Shown piece by piece: positions 22,286 through 35,200 of a DNA stretch of 64,000 nucleotides; the stretch's first letter is position 1, and every line of letters begins with the position of its first letter. The DNA is from Brienomyrus brachyistius. Its lineage: Eukaryota; Chordata; Actinopteri; Osteoglossiformes; Mormyridae. Below the pieces are notes generated by a model that was given only the letters and a program-made list of their open reading frames with translations, was not told where the DNA came from and ran no database searches. The DNA is taken from positions 6,867,001 through 6,931,000 of the forward strand of contig NC_064540.1 in NCBI RefSeq assembly GCF_023856365.1. Reading direction: 5' to 3'. Both the position numbers and the translations under genes were made by a program.

Positions 22286-22564
22286 TACATAAATGTGATA
22301 CAGAATTGGTAGCTGCTATAAAACAGCCAATATGATTTAAGCATTCCCAACAGGTCATGTGATCTAATGTGACCATAAGGTGTGTGTCATGATTTTGTGT
22401 GTGAGAAGCGTTGAGGAAGCCTGATGTCAGACAGCCGAAGTGCCTTGAGATGCTGATCGTCAGGCTCGCTGAAGAGTGGAGGGCCTCTGAAAGCATAAAC
22501 ACTGCACATATGGGGCAGGTAAAGTGACTGTAATAGAGAAACCCAGAAAATGACAAGTAATGGC

Positions 22565-23112
22565 AATTAAAGCACGTAATGTTTTATTATCGATGTCACA
22601 AATTTACACAACACATAAAAACACATAAAAATGATCCCTAAAAAACTATTTTACATCTGAAACCTTACTGTTAAATTGCCGTTAACCCTACAGTTCCGTT
22701 ACCCCCCCCCCACACACACACACACACGAAGGCTCATCAGGAAACGATGATGACGATGATGATCCTCATAGTAGCTTTTGCCTGTACCACAGTCCCACAG
22801 CAGGCTGCTCATCGAATGCAGTGGTTGGCACGGGACCAGCCCGAATTAGACCTCGCTGGGCTGAGCTGGGTTACCCTTGGGCAGGTGCCATCACTCTCAG
22901 TGCCCAACAGGTCACCCTGAAGCACATCCGGCAGTCTCAGGGATTTTTTGGATCACATAGTTCCATCCAGTCCGGTGGGTCACAGAAACCCATTGTGCAG
23001 GGCCACAGCACCACTCAATGTAAATTCGACAGGGGGCAGTGGGATGCTGAGATGACCGATTTGGTGGATGAGGAGCAGCGGCATTCCCGCGTGGCCACTC
23101 GGAAGTCCGGGA
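22565..23112 (-). other. poc1a: Probable poc1a 3'UTR
   Basis: Runs from the stop codon to the first AATAAA on the coding strand. It includes a short CA repeat (22711-22727) and a GATGAT tract (22747-22762). The end point is inferred from the signal only. Confidence 0.45.
22583..22588 (-). terminator. Poly(A) signal AATAAA, candidate for poc1a
   Basis: TTTATT on the plus strand is AATAAA on the poc1a strand, about 525 nt after the poc1a stop codon. It would give a compact 3'UTR ending near 22560-22570. Confidence 0.45.
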
Positions 23113-23208
23113 TTAGTCTCTTGGCTGGGTGATCCTGCGCTGGTTGTCAATACACTCCTTCAGCTTGTCTTCCGTCAGTGTCAGCCTCTGTTCCAAAATG
23201 GCCACTGT
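23113..23208 (-). CDS. poc1a: poc1a coding exon 11 (terminal)
   Basis: A short 96-nt last exon after acceptor CCCATGCAG. It encodes [18 protein letters not shown] followed by [13 protein letters not shown] and a TAA at 23113-23115. This is the C-terminal half of the POC1 coiled coil and matches the vertebrate POC1A C-terminus ([14 protein letters not shown]) almost exactly. Phase 0 with exon 10. Confidence 0.95.
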   Translation of the reverse strand, partial: TVAILEQRLTLTEDKLKECIDNQRRITQPRD

Positions 23209-26200
23209 CTGCATGGGGAGGGGGACACATAGGAAGGGGGAAAAAAAAGAAGTATGAATGCATCTATTTTAGTCTCCTAACAGATGTTCTGTTATCTGTG
23301 CGTACAATCCCACTGATTATGAGGGCAGAATCGGGGCCCTGTCGCAGTTTTCCGAAGCCCATCACGTCATTTTCTATTTTAGATGCGTATAGAGGGGAAA
23401 AAGCCCCCAAGAAAGCCCCCTCTTTGTGAGCGATGGGGGGAGCAGGCGGCGGGCCGTACTTGCCAGCACCCGCAGTCATGTGTCAGGTCATGCCAGACTG
23501 AGCTCACTGAACCGCCCAACCCCCACCCCATCCTACGTAACGTCTTTACATTCTGAGACTTTTCCAAAGTGAGAATAACATTCAAAGCGCCGGAATTATG
23601 TACGCAGGCCATGTAACTGCAGACCTGGAGGACAATAGCTATTGTAAAACAGCTACCCAACTCACAGTGGCCCTGGATGTGCAGGGTCTCCAAGCCCCTC
23701 CAAAACAGTCAACACGTTCGGCACCTTTACTGATGGCACCTTACTTTCAAGGCCCATGAAACAAATCGTGCAGCATTCAGAGACGTTGTCTATGTTTTCC
23801 CGTTGAAGTCTGTTATGAATGATCCTGAGGTGGACTGATGCTGCGACTGAGACGGGCAGACTTCAGACTGTTGAACCCGTGAAGATGTTCTTGCTTGGTG
23901 GCTGATTCGAGGAAGGGGTGATTTTTGCCCTTGAAGGTGGTGTTAGAAGATGAAAGGCAAACAGTAACAGGAAGGGGGGGGGACAAAAACAAGAAGGGGG
24001 TAGCGGCCCAGTAAAAACAAAAACAGGAAGTGCTTCAGGACATGCGGCATCACTGCTGGCCCCCTGCACTGCTGGCGATTTCCGTCTCCAGTTCATATTG
24101 GTTTAATGAAAGGGCACAGATTTACCTGGCGCTGGGGAACAGGTCAGAGCAGCCTCTCACACACACGTCCCACTCAGAGGACACAGACAGCAAAGGAGTC
24201 CAATCAGCCGCTCGTGTACACATCCCGCTCAAAAGAAACGGTAAACGGGCCCAATCAGTTGCTCGTGTGCACATCCCCCTCAAAAGAAACAGTAAACGGG
24301 CCCAATCAGCTGCTCGTATGCACATCCCACTCAAAGGGAACAGCTAACAGCCCAATCACCCGCACATGTACACCTTCCACTCAATAAAATGGTACACGGG
24401 CCCAATCGGCCGCTTGTATACACATCCCACCCGAAGGAAACAGACAGCAAACAGGCCCAATCGGCCACTCGTGTACACATCCCACCCGAAGGAAACAGAC
24501 AGCAAACAGGCCCAATTGGCCGCTTGTGTACACATCCCACCCGAAGGAAACAGACAGCAAACAGGCCCAATCAGCCACTCGTGTACACATCCCACCCGAA
24601 GGAAACAGACAGCAAACAGGCCCAATCGGCCACTCGTGTACACATCCCACTCGATAGAAACAGACGGCAAACGGCTCAAACAGCCGCACATGTACGTGTC
24701 CTGCTTGAGGGAAAGAGCCAGGAAACAGCTGGAAGACGCCGCCATGCGGGTGATTCCGGAAAGAGTTGGGTGGAAAGGCCCTGCAAACATGCTGACCGAA
24801 CGTTTCCAAGAAAAGAGGAAGAGTCAAAGAAAGGGTATGTGGAAAAAACAGAGACGGAACAGGGCGAGGCCTGGCTTTGCTGATAGGACGGTGGCTCAGA
24901 GTGGCGGGCGCTTCCTGAGTGTATATGTGTGAGAGCCTTGGTACAGCCAGCGGACAAGGCCTAGACACACACACACAGAAGCACATAGACTGGGAGGAGC
25001 TCATGCTTAGTAAACAGCAGCTTAAAGTACAGGGGAAAACAATCACTGGGAAGCCAACAACCGCATTAGTGATGGACGGAGCAGGAACACACTCAGCATC
25101 TGACCCCTGGCAGCTTCTCTGGCAACGAAGCCCTGACATGTAATCGCCCCAATCGGACTGCTGCTTTCACACAAGATCTACCTGGCCAACAAATATCGGT
25201 ACAGTCAGGATAACAGGAAAACAGCACATGAAAGGCGCAAGATGTTCATGTGTCTACTTCGGGACTTTCTGGAGAATGAAAATCAATAAAATCTATCTGA
25301 ATTCTATTTCAGGGGGCTGCAGGTTTCCTCGTATCCTTCCCCTCATGGGCCACTTAGACAGGGCTCCATTTCCACCACCCCCACCCCCGGCATGCCGACA
25401 GGCTCTGGGCCGCCCCCGCGTGCACTGGGCTGTTATCCGAACCCACTGGCGACCCCTTCAGTGGAGAGAGAATGGTAGCTAGCAGGCAGGCAGGCAGGCA
25501 AGACAGAGGCGGGCGGGTGGGCACATTGCCTGCCTGCAGAGAAGCCATTTCCTGAACGCACCCTGCCCCCAATCCCCTCCTTCCCTGGAGGGGCCAAGAG
25601 TCAGAATAGGATAACATCTGCTGGCATTTCATGCGCTTTCACGTTTCCTTCCTCTGCGAGTTTGCGCTTTCAATCGATACGCACCGCTTATCTCCCCATT
25701 CAGCAAGCGCTGAAAAGCCACTCTTCCTGACCATGTAGGTTGCCCGACGCGACCAAGGCCTACCCTCGCTTGTGTCTCCGGTACGAGGATGCAGGCAAAA
25801 GGCCGCCTAGGATTCCTCAATAATGTTTAAACTACAATCCACTGTACCAATCTTGGGGGGGGGGCCTTTCCGGGCGACTCTGACCTCTCACTGAAGCTTC
25901 ATGTGAGACATGGGTTCCAACTGGCCAAAGACCAAAAGGAGTTTGAGAAACAGGAGGATCGACACCCGACTGGTGCCTTTAACTGCAGTTCTCAGGCTCT
26001 GAGCACAGCATCACTCATGTCCACCTTTACTTTTTAAAGACAACAATCCAGAACGATTTTCTGCAGTCCAGTTCCTCTTTCCCACAGCTAAACTAGGAGT
26101 GGCGATAGCACTAATCAGAGGTGATCTTTGCAAGTGAACACTGACCCATTGCAAAAGGGAAATAACTTGTAATTGAGTACATGGGACATTCACAACGGTC

Positions 26201-29200
26201 ACATTTTCCATCGAGAACACAGCAGACGCCACAGGGTGCTCCTGTTTGGTGTGACTCAGTCTTAGGTCTGTACCGAAAGCAGGCGGGACCCTGCACTTCA
26301 TCCCGCACTCATCCTCCTCCACTCCTTCCTTAAAAGCCACGTCACGGGCTCATTAGGGCCCCGCTGGGCTCTGTGCCGTGCTATTCCAGTGCCGGTGGCA
26401 GTGCCAGCTGGCCCTCGCCAGTCGCGGTTTGGGTCCGGCCCGTCCGCAGAGACGACAGGCGCTTGCCACCTCTGAGCTCACTTGAAATGGCAGGCAGGAA
26501 CGTTTCTTATGATGACGGGCTTTCATCCATGTGCATGTGGGCGGGGAGGGGGGCTTTCTTATGTTCTTTAAAAAAAGAAAGAATAAATGAATAATCCCCT
26601 CCCCCAATCCCCGCTTTGAGTTCAGCCATAAATTACTCTTCACTGAGCCGTTTAAGACAGATATGTTTATACTGGTTTCCTAGAGGTCAGCGCTTCCCAG
26701 CCCCAGAGTTGAGTAAATGCGGTCAGGGAACCCAGTTTTTGGACAGAGACGACCGCAACCCCAGTCCTAAAAGAGCACAGACATCACATGTAACCTGTCG
26801 GTCACTTGGCGGAACCAAACCGCATCATCCATGGTAAGCATGTACGTTTTTATATTGATTTTAAACTGTTTCACTGAATCAGTTAAACACCTTGCAATTG
26901 TTCAACTGCAATCCTTCCTGAGATCTAAACCAGCACCCTGACTATAGGCGACCGACAGCGCATCGCCAGTAGTGCCCGAACAGAGCCACCCACATGGCCC
27001 CCATTACTAGTATAATAAGCCACTCAAGGGCAGCTTGATTTTTCATCTTGGTACAGCACTAAATAAAGACAAGGCGTGCCCTGGAGGCACCCTTCTGCTA
27101 CCATTGGGTGACACAGTAACGGACATACGACCCAACCAATCAGCACAAAATTTATGTGGGGAACATTCAGTTGAGCTAGACAAATATAAAGTCACCCCCC
27201 CGGGCGACAGACGTGGGCAAACTCTCCAAAGGTCACGGGGATGCCAAAAGCAGTGAGAGACCGATCCGAATGGCCCGGCGATTCTGCTACGGTTTCTGGT
27301 TGGTTCGCCGCGAGGAGCGGGGAACACTGGCGGCACGTGCTTGAGGAGAGGCGCGCATTTCGAGTGTGCACATCTGAAAGGGCTTTTTGTCAGAGCGGGC
27401 CCATTAGCAGCCCCTTAATGTGCCCGTTAGTCACCGCGGCGATGTGTGGAGAACACTCAGCGAAGCAGCGCTACAAACACCCTGCAGTAGGCCCGGGAAC
27501 AACACCCAGCCCTGGCGGGTTCTCCCCTCCTCCAGCCAAACCTTTTTCCGTATTCACGCTTAAAGCTTTTTAATCCCTTCTTTAGTAATAGATGGCATTC
27601 AGCTGAAAGGCTGCTAGGGCGCCACAAACCTGCGCGGTAACTTCAGCGATGGCTTTTTCAGTTGTTATAAAGGCAAGAAAAAGAAAGAGAAAACTTAACT
27701 CCAGTGCTTAAAAAAAGGCCCCGTTAAAAGCGAGCCTCTTCCGGAGCTTTACCCCAAAGGCCGGTTTGTGTACTGGCGCTTTGGTTTCTGCATGAGACCC
27801 TCTTTTTTCGCCATTAGAGATATGGCGGGAATGCCAGAAGGTCAACGGGGCCATCTGCCAATGGGGAACGTCGACATGCCCCTCCCACTGGGAGCAGGGA
27901 GGGGGCTGGAGTAACATTAAAACAGTCCCGCGTGTCTGGAAAAACTCCATCAGAGCTCCCCCCCCGCCTCCCCACCCAAGGTCAGAGCTCTCCAGCACAT
28001 GCCTCTGGAGGTGTCCTGGGACAGTGGGACTTCCTCCGTAATGGAAACCATCTGCTCTGCCCGTGCCGGCATCCAGCTCCAGTGCAGAAAACAGACGGAG
28101 GCCCCTTCTCAGCATGTTGCTGCACGGGATGGTGCAAGCCGGGCCTGAACGGGGGGGGGGGGGGGAGGGGCAGTCCGCCATCTTTAACCCCTTGAAATGC
28201 CGCCAGTCCTGCCCGGAGAGCGGACGCCAGGCCTCTGTGCGGCTCTGTGTGGTCCGAACGGGAACGCGAGCCACATTAATGTTGGTTTTTCCGAATGGGT
28301 CCCACTGAGGCCCCACGCTGCACAGCGCCACCTGATGACTAATTTCCTCATTGTGAAGGAAAATAATGCTGTCATCCACAACCTGGGGGAGCCATTAGCC
28401 ACAGACTCTCTGGCTGACGGGGACCTGAGAGATGATTTAGCTGGTAATATTTAAGGAGGTGTTGTTTCAGCGTCACCACGCCACAAAGGAGGCCTCTCCA
28501 AAGCACCACATACATTAAATATTAAGAGCGGAGACAAGGGAACGATTAGTAACCAAGAGATGCATCTTACTTGAAAGTGCTTCTCACCTCCCGCCCCTGA
28601 GAAACCCTCTGAGAACTGGGCTATACACACATAGACATACAAACAGGCAACTTTATGGACAGCTAAAAGTTGACGTCCATCTGCGATCCATAGGCCCTCT
28701 TCTGACAAGTGAACGACGCGGCCATTAGGCCCAGGCTTCCTGCGGCTGCTGCGTGATGCTGGTAGGACCCGAACCAGGCAAAAGGGCATGCAGGCAGTTT
28801 ATGCCGCAGTTCCTGCCACGGACGTCCAGGAGATTCAGAGGCGCAGAGAAGTTGAAACAAGATGCTGGACAGAATATGGCAGGTACCCCCCCCCTCCCAT
28901 CTTCCTGACCCACCCATCTGTCGCAAGAGGCAATCTGAAGAAGTCGACAGGGATCCAGATGCTGGAATGACACACACACTCTCTCCGGGGCTCTCTGTGC
29001 AGTGTATGAACACATCGAGCTGATTCACAATAGAGATGTACAATATATTGGTTTATATAGCGATGTCGGCCGACGTTAATTAAAAATTAAGACATCGGCA
29101 CAGGTCTGTGTCAATACTGGCCGATATTTAAATTGTAGTCTAGAGGTTTAAAGTTGCATCAATGCAATATGATAATTCGATTATTAAGGCAGAGATTCAC

Positions 29201-32200
29201 ATGAACCAATGTGTAACATCAGAATCAGTTACGCACGATTTATGGGAGCAAAACCCTCCATATACTCTGACTTCCAGGTTGCACGCTATCAAACTCATGT
29301 GCTACAGGTAGATGTGCAAAGTAGTAGGGCCAGCATGCAAACTTACAAAACACAGAATGGCAGGGGAAGGTTTGTTAATATTTGTAAAAGATTTGCGCTT
29401 CCATGATGATCCTTGCTCTATGATGCTTTTGGGAAACTTTGCTCTTTTGTATTCATAAAAGTCATTCATTTTGCTAGGTATTGTATCAATAGTCAAGACT
29501 CTGAGGCAGCTAACAGCTAAGTAAAAAGTAATGTTAACCTTAGAGATGCATGACATCAGTTAACATATCAGTATCAGCCAATATTAATCAAAACACCTGA
29601 ATCGGTACGATGTTTCAATCTTGAGAAATACTTAAACTTTACCAACATTCAAAGTCAGCAATACTAGAGCACAAGATACAACTACTAAAATAACAAAGAT
29701 GACTGCATTAGACGATCAGTCATTTTCTACAGTGGAAGACAAGGGATTTTGTCAGCTCCTTCACAACTACACTAAGTACAGTCTCCAAAGTCAGGACTAT
29801 TTCGGCGTTGTCTCACAGCATGTATTACGCAATGATATTGCTACACACAATGACGAGAGCTTAATGTTAACCGGTTATCGGCATCGGTAATATTACGCAA
29901 AATTATATCCATTATCTTTATCGGCCAAAATTTCCACATCGGTGAACCACTAACGAATGCTTTTTCCTACAAGTGGTCTTCCTTAGGCTTGATTGCCCAG
30001 CCCTGCACTCCGGCCATGGGGGTCCACCTGAAAATATGATCTCCAGATTTCAACATGAAATGGCATTCCCTGACGGAAAAAACAGCCAACAGCTGGAAAC
30101 CCAGCTGACTCCAGCGCCTATCAGAATTAATTAATGAAAGGATGGAGATGGTAATTAAACCAAAAGCCTGATCTATTAATAATTCAACTGAAACCTGGAG
30201 CCTCCAGCATTCATATTTCAGGTACCAGACAGCAGTGTTTTGCAGTGTTATGAGCTCGGCCACACGTCTGCAGAGGACCTGACTGCGTGGTCTCTTCCCT
30301 TAACCCCCTAAAAGCGTCACACATTTACAGTGATGGGGGGGCCAGGTGCGCTCCCCCCCGCCGTCGGGGCTATTTTAAGCAGCATCGTGCTCGGATTTGA
30401 GGCTGGCCTCTTTTCGGATGAGGTATAAACAAACATGGCACTCCGGTTATAGCTATGATCTAGATCCCTGTCTCTTTCACACCCTGGCAGGTGCGCTGAC
30501 GCAGCAGGCCCACAGGGGGTGCTGTGTCCTTGCCGCGGATCCCACTGGCTGCAATTACAGCATTTTCTAGCCCCAAGCTGCTGGGAGGTCATGATTTGGA
30601 TTGTTGATACTGACCTTCCAGCGATGACTGAGGACACCAGCACCGATTTAGCACAATGTGCAGTCAGACACATAAATGTCAAAGTGGAAATCTACAGAAT
30701 AACCATGACCTTCTGTATCTCACCTTCTGCTGACCTTCGGCTGACCAAGCTGTCAATTCAGCTGATGGGTCCACACAACGCTCACCACTGCAGTCTCCCT
30801 CAAGGTTGACCTTCCAAACTAAACTGCTTCAGTATCTCCAGAGCAATGCTGCCTGAGCTATGTTCCCTAAATGCTCACATCTCTCCCTCTACTGACCACC
30901 AGCTGGAGTTCACACCGAGCTCAAGCTCTAGGCACAGAAGGATATCAAGGGATTGGCAACAGCTCACCACCCCTGAAGGTGGTGGATGTCCCTCTGCACC
31001 AGGCTGTCCGATTTGCTCATCACTTAAAGCAAATCTTACTTGCGTGGCAAGCAAATCAACATTAAGCCGGCTTTGCCAACACGGGACACGGTCAAAAAAC
31101 AGCGGGAACATTAAAGTCACCGATGGATTAAGTCATGATTAACAATTTTGTGATTAACTTGCAAGTCATGTCCTTGAAACCAATGAAGTTAAAACCATTA
31201 AAAATATATTTAATATTTTTAAAAAGCTTTCACAGCCATCTTGGCATGCGTTAAATGCGTACGATGTCCATCAATGTGTTGCCTGATATTCATTGTACAT
31301 TTTCTTTAAAACTTAACAGACTTTTATCCAAATCTGGACATTTTTTTGGAGAAAACAGTGTCAGTCACCATAGCAACTGGGGGTGAAGGGGCTTCGCTTA
31401 ATGGTGAAATTACTCTGCTGACCCAGGGATCTGAAATGGCGACTTTCTGATCACAGGCACGGCATCCCAACCCACTGGCCAACACACTGCACCCTAACCA
31501 ATACACCATACACTTTAGCTCTATGTCTTATTCTTAAATGAGGTCAAGGATTAGCCAAAAAGCTAAAGACAGGCTATTGGTGTCTGGCTAGAAGATAGCA
31601 GCAGCCCAGCTGCTCCCTGCTGTTCCTCCCACCCCACGGCGTCCTCATGCAGATCTTGGCGTTTCCTTAAGCCATTCCTGAGTGACAGTGAGTTATTCCC
31701 AAGCTCTCCCCCGGCTGGAAAGGAGCCGAGGCGTGGCCCAATCGTCACCTGTGTGACACGTGGAAAATGTCTCCAAGCGCGAACTTGATGTCTACATAAA
31801 AAAAGGAAAAGAATACAAGGAAAGGATGATTTGAGCAGCTTTTCACAAACACTAAATAATCCCTGCTGGTGAATCTTCTTTCTTTTCTTAGAAAATGTGT
31901 CAATTAACCAAAAATTACGTTATAATGTTCAAGTGCTGAAACAGGGAAGATCCTAAACTGCATAATATTATTGTTATCAGGTCCATCTAATCGATATAGA
32001 CTCCTGGTAAACACAGACACTTGTTCCTTCAGAGCGTCCTGTTTTCTCTCTGGGTCTTCAGACATCTTATAATGACACAGTATATTTAGAGGAATCTCTA
32101 TATTATTTCTCAGACATTAGTGTAATGATTTTTGTACTGGCATGTACTGATTTTTCAGTCATTATGCTAAACTCACTTAAGGACAGATGATATTCCTCCC

Positions 32201-35200
32201 AAGAGGGGGAAAAACATGCTTTCACATCTTGATAACGGCACATGATTTATCCAGACAGATGGACAGGGCTGTGCTGTAGCCTCACATCTCTAGGGTACTG
32301 GGTTCGATTCTCTGCATGTGTTCAATAGCAGTACCCAGCTTCCTAGATTGCTTGCATCGTTAGGTCTAACGAGTCCAGCCGTCCTCCTCTGACCTCTCTC
32401 ATTAACGAGGTGTTCTCACACAAATGCCACTCACTGGATATTCTTCATTCCTCACACCATTCTCTGTAAACTCCAGACTGTGTAAAAAGTCATTTTATAG
32501 CTCAAACCAAATAATGTGTGCAAGTCTAAGAATCTCTGGTCTCTGAATCAAAACTGATGTACCATCACATATTAAAATACATTACAATAAAAATATATGA
32601 TAGTACAATATTAATATAATTGTATTAATTATATTATATTAAAATACATACTTAGTAATATACAAATATACAAATCTGTACAAAGATCTGAAATCTAATG
32701 CTCAACTGAAATACTTTCAGAGTACTAATATGAAACATTTGTTGCAATTCTGGAGTCTCCTACCCTAAGATGTGCTGATCAATGCATATCAATCCAATAC
32801 ATTTTTAAGCTGGAGCCCTTGAAGGAAACACCATTACCAAAACAAGGCAGCTGCCTTCGAAATCTACACAAGCAAGCCGAGATGAACTCGCTATACATGT
32901 CAGTCAAACGTAAAGCGGGTTTGAAATAATCATTCTACTTTGCCTCCATATGTACGTTTAATAGTTTCAAAATAGTTTAATAGCGAAATAGTTTCGAACA
33001 TCTTTCAGTCATTTTGCGACCTGCAGACAGCACCACATACATTAAAGCTATTTCTGCTCCGGTGTAGAATATGAAACGAAAACAAAACTGCATGCTGAGT
33101 GACATTTTATCTACGAGAGGAAGGCACCAGTCAACAGGGTGCTAACTGGTACCATTATAATCACAACTGCAACTACAGAAAATACCACGCAAAACCCCAC
33201 AAGAAAAAGAGATCGTGCCTGAAGCAAAGCGAAAGACAAAGCTTTGCATTAGTGGCCCTGGAAGAAACCCGAAATGGACAGAACGTCTTCTTGAGCCATA
33301 CACATATCCATGAGTTCTTGGGAAAAGCCCATGAGCTCGTCAAAACCACTTAAAAACCAAAGGAGATGCATGAATCTGATGTGAAGCAGCAACTGCAAGA
33401 GACTGAATCAGACTTTCCATTTGCAGCTGTGTTCTGGCCCAGAGGACTCTGAATGGCTGAATGAACTATACAAACAGAGTATCTCCATGAGCATAGGTTT
33501 AACAAATCTGAGGATCTGTGTTCTCATGAACGTGGTAACAGCTCAGCACAAAAATATCGACCTTTTCACAGCTGAATGTGAATAAGCATAAGCATTAAAA
33601 TGTAATTCGTATTTCATAACCCCCATAAGCGACAGGGAGGTGATGCGTTTCACAATCAGACACATCCTCTGCTGAAGGCATCTCCATCCATGCGATTACC
33701 TTGGTGACCTTCTAAAGGATTCCACCGTGTTTAACGTGTCCTTCTCATGGAGAGAACTTCCTGGGTTACACCTGAGGCATAAACTCTCCCAACTATAGTG
33801 CACAGATTGTAATAGGGAGGGGAGGCTGGATCAGATCATTTTATAAAGGAACAGACAGACATTTCAGCAATGTTATTCAGAACGGGAGAGACTTGAGAAA
33901 TAAAGTACAACCTTTAAAAAGCTGTGAAACATCTCAGTGGTACAGCAAGAGTTTCTTTCAGATTTGATTCTGCTTTCTTTGACATTAACAACAATTGCAT
34001 GTTTCTGTCATTCATAGTAACATTTAATTCAATGCACAGGGTGCTGTGTGGCTCTGTGGCTTAAAACTCTTTGCCTCTGATCAGAAAGTCACTGATTCAA
34101 ATCCCAGGGCCAGCAGAATGATGTTACCATTGAGTCCCAGAGCAAGGCCTTTAACCCCCAACTGCTACAGGGACCGTCTAACCCTGTTTTCTATTAAATT
34201 TACATTGGATAAAAGTGTCAGCTAAACAACATAAACGTGACGTGAATGCATGAGGCAGGTTGGCTCCCACTCACCTGGGTGAGCACACTCAGCTGGCCCA
34301 CGATGTGCTCCAGAGTGCTGGCCAGCGCGTCAGACACGCCAGCCTCAGGTTGCGGGTGGCACCCTGCATCTCTGGGGTTTTCAAAGGCCTGGCCCGAGCT
34401 CCTGGTGCGCCCTCTTGTGCCCGGAAGTGGCCCCGGGTTCTCTGGGAGCCCAGCAGTCTCCGAGCACTGAGGACAGACAGGTCGATTTTTACATTTTACT
34501 TGGTGACGCAAAGGGAAAACACAAACACCTGAAGCAGGAGAAGCAGCCTGAAATGGACGAGTATCGGGGTGACCTCGGCTCACACTGCGACAGAGGGACA
34601 ATAGAGAGGGTGTGCAGGGGAGGGCGGGGCTGGCGGGGGCAGAGAGAGAGCTCAGGCCAGACACACCTTGCTGGCGCCCCTGATGGGAACATCTGACAGG
34701 CAGGTGTGCTCCACATGCCAGACGGAGGGAGGTAAATATTTGCGGCGTGTTCCTTGCCATAGCTTCCAGGTGGATCCCCGACACTGATCTCAGCCCAGCT
34801 GCAGCTAACCATAAGCTCAGTAGGACATGGCGGGAAGGTTACAGCACTCACTGAGGGAGGGCGGGGGAGTGATCAGCTCTCTATCATTCTGCCCCCACAT
34901 CCCGGTGTGTTAAAAAGCCCAAGAATTTTCTACAACCCATCTTCTGGCCATAAATAGAACCCCACCCAAGACTGGGTCCATTAGACAACCCTTACACCCT
35001 TCCATAAATAAAGGCGCGTGCCCCCCCCCCCCCCCAAGAAAATCAGGCTGTGGCCGCCACCGCAGTAGGAATGAGGTCTGTTCACGTTCCGTTAATGTGT
35101 GCAGAGAAGGATCACGACTGTATTTCATAGAGTAATCGACTGACGGAGGATAGCACCACCTTCACTTACAGGCCGCATGAGGCAGTTGAGAGATGGAATG

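Larger units (their letters stand above)
23209..34274 (-). other. poc1a: poc1a intron 10 (11.1 kb)
   Basis: Phase-0 intron, GTGAGT...GCAG. It holds the 50/55-bp CCAAT minisatellite (24196-24710), a G15 run (28151-28165), an hAT-like AT-rich block (29031-29952), a SINE-like fragment (31311-31505), a SINE/Tc1 composite (32265-32490) and a tRNA-derived SINE (34036-34230). Other parts (25150-28150, 30000-31300, 32500-34030) look unique and without exons. A 223-codon open frame at 27708-28379 shows no domain. Confidence 0.85.

Noticed and set aside
24196..24710. CRISPR-like spacing of repeats
   Set aside because: The units are contiguous and similar over their whole length, with no unique spacers. 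The context is a vertebrate intron, so it is a minisatellite.
24356..25139. Long open frames on both strands (up to 252 codons)
   Set aside because: They run through the 50/55-bp minisatellite, which stays open in several frames because the unit lacks stops. The translations are just the repeated unit; no domain is present.
27708..28379. 223-codon minus-strand open frame in poc1a intron 10
   Set aside because: It has no recognisable domain, is GC-rich and crosses a G15 run (poly-Pro). Nothing suggests coding beyond length; RNA evidence would be needed.
34036..34230. tRNA gene from A- and B-box matches
   Set aside because: The tRNA-like head has no proper cloverleaf and continues into the SINE body and tail; the same holds for 63748-63870, 36525-36775 and the copy A-C family.
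34218..34784. 188-codon frame taken as one gene
   Set aside because: Only 34275-34466 is real (poc1a exon 10); the rest lies past splice sites and has no homology.
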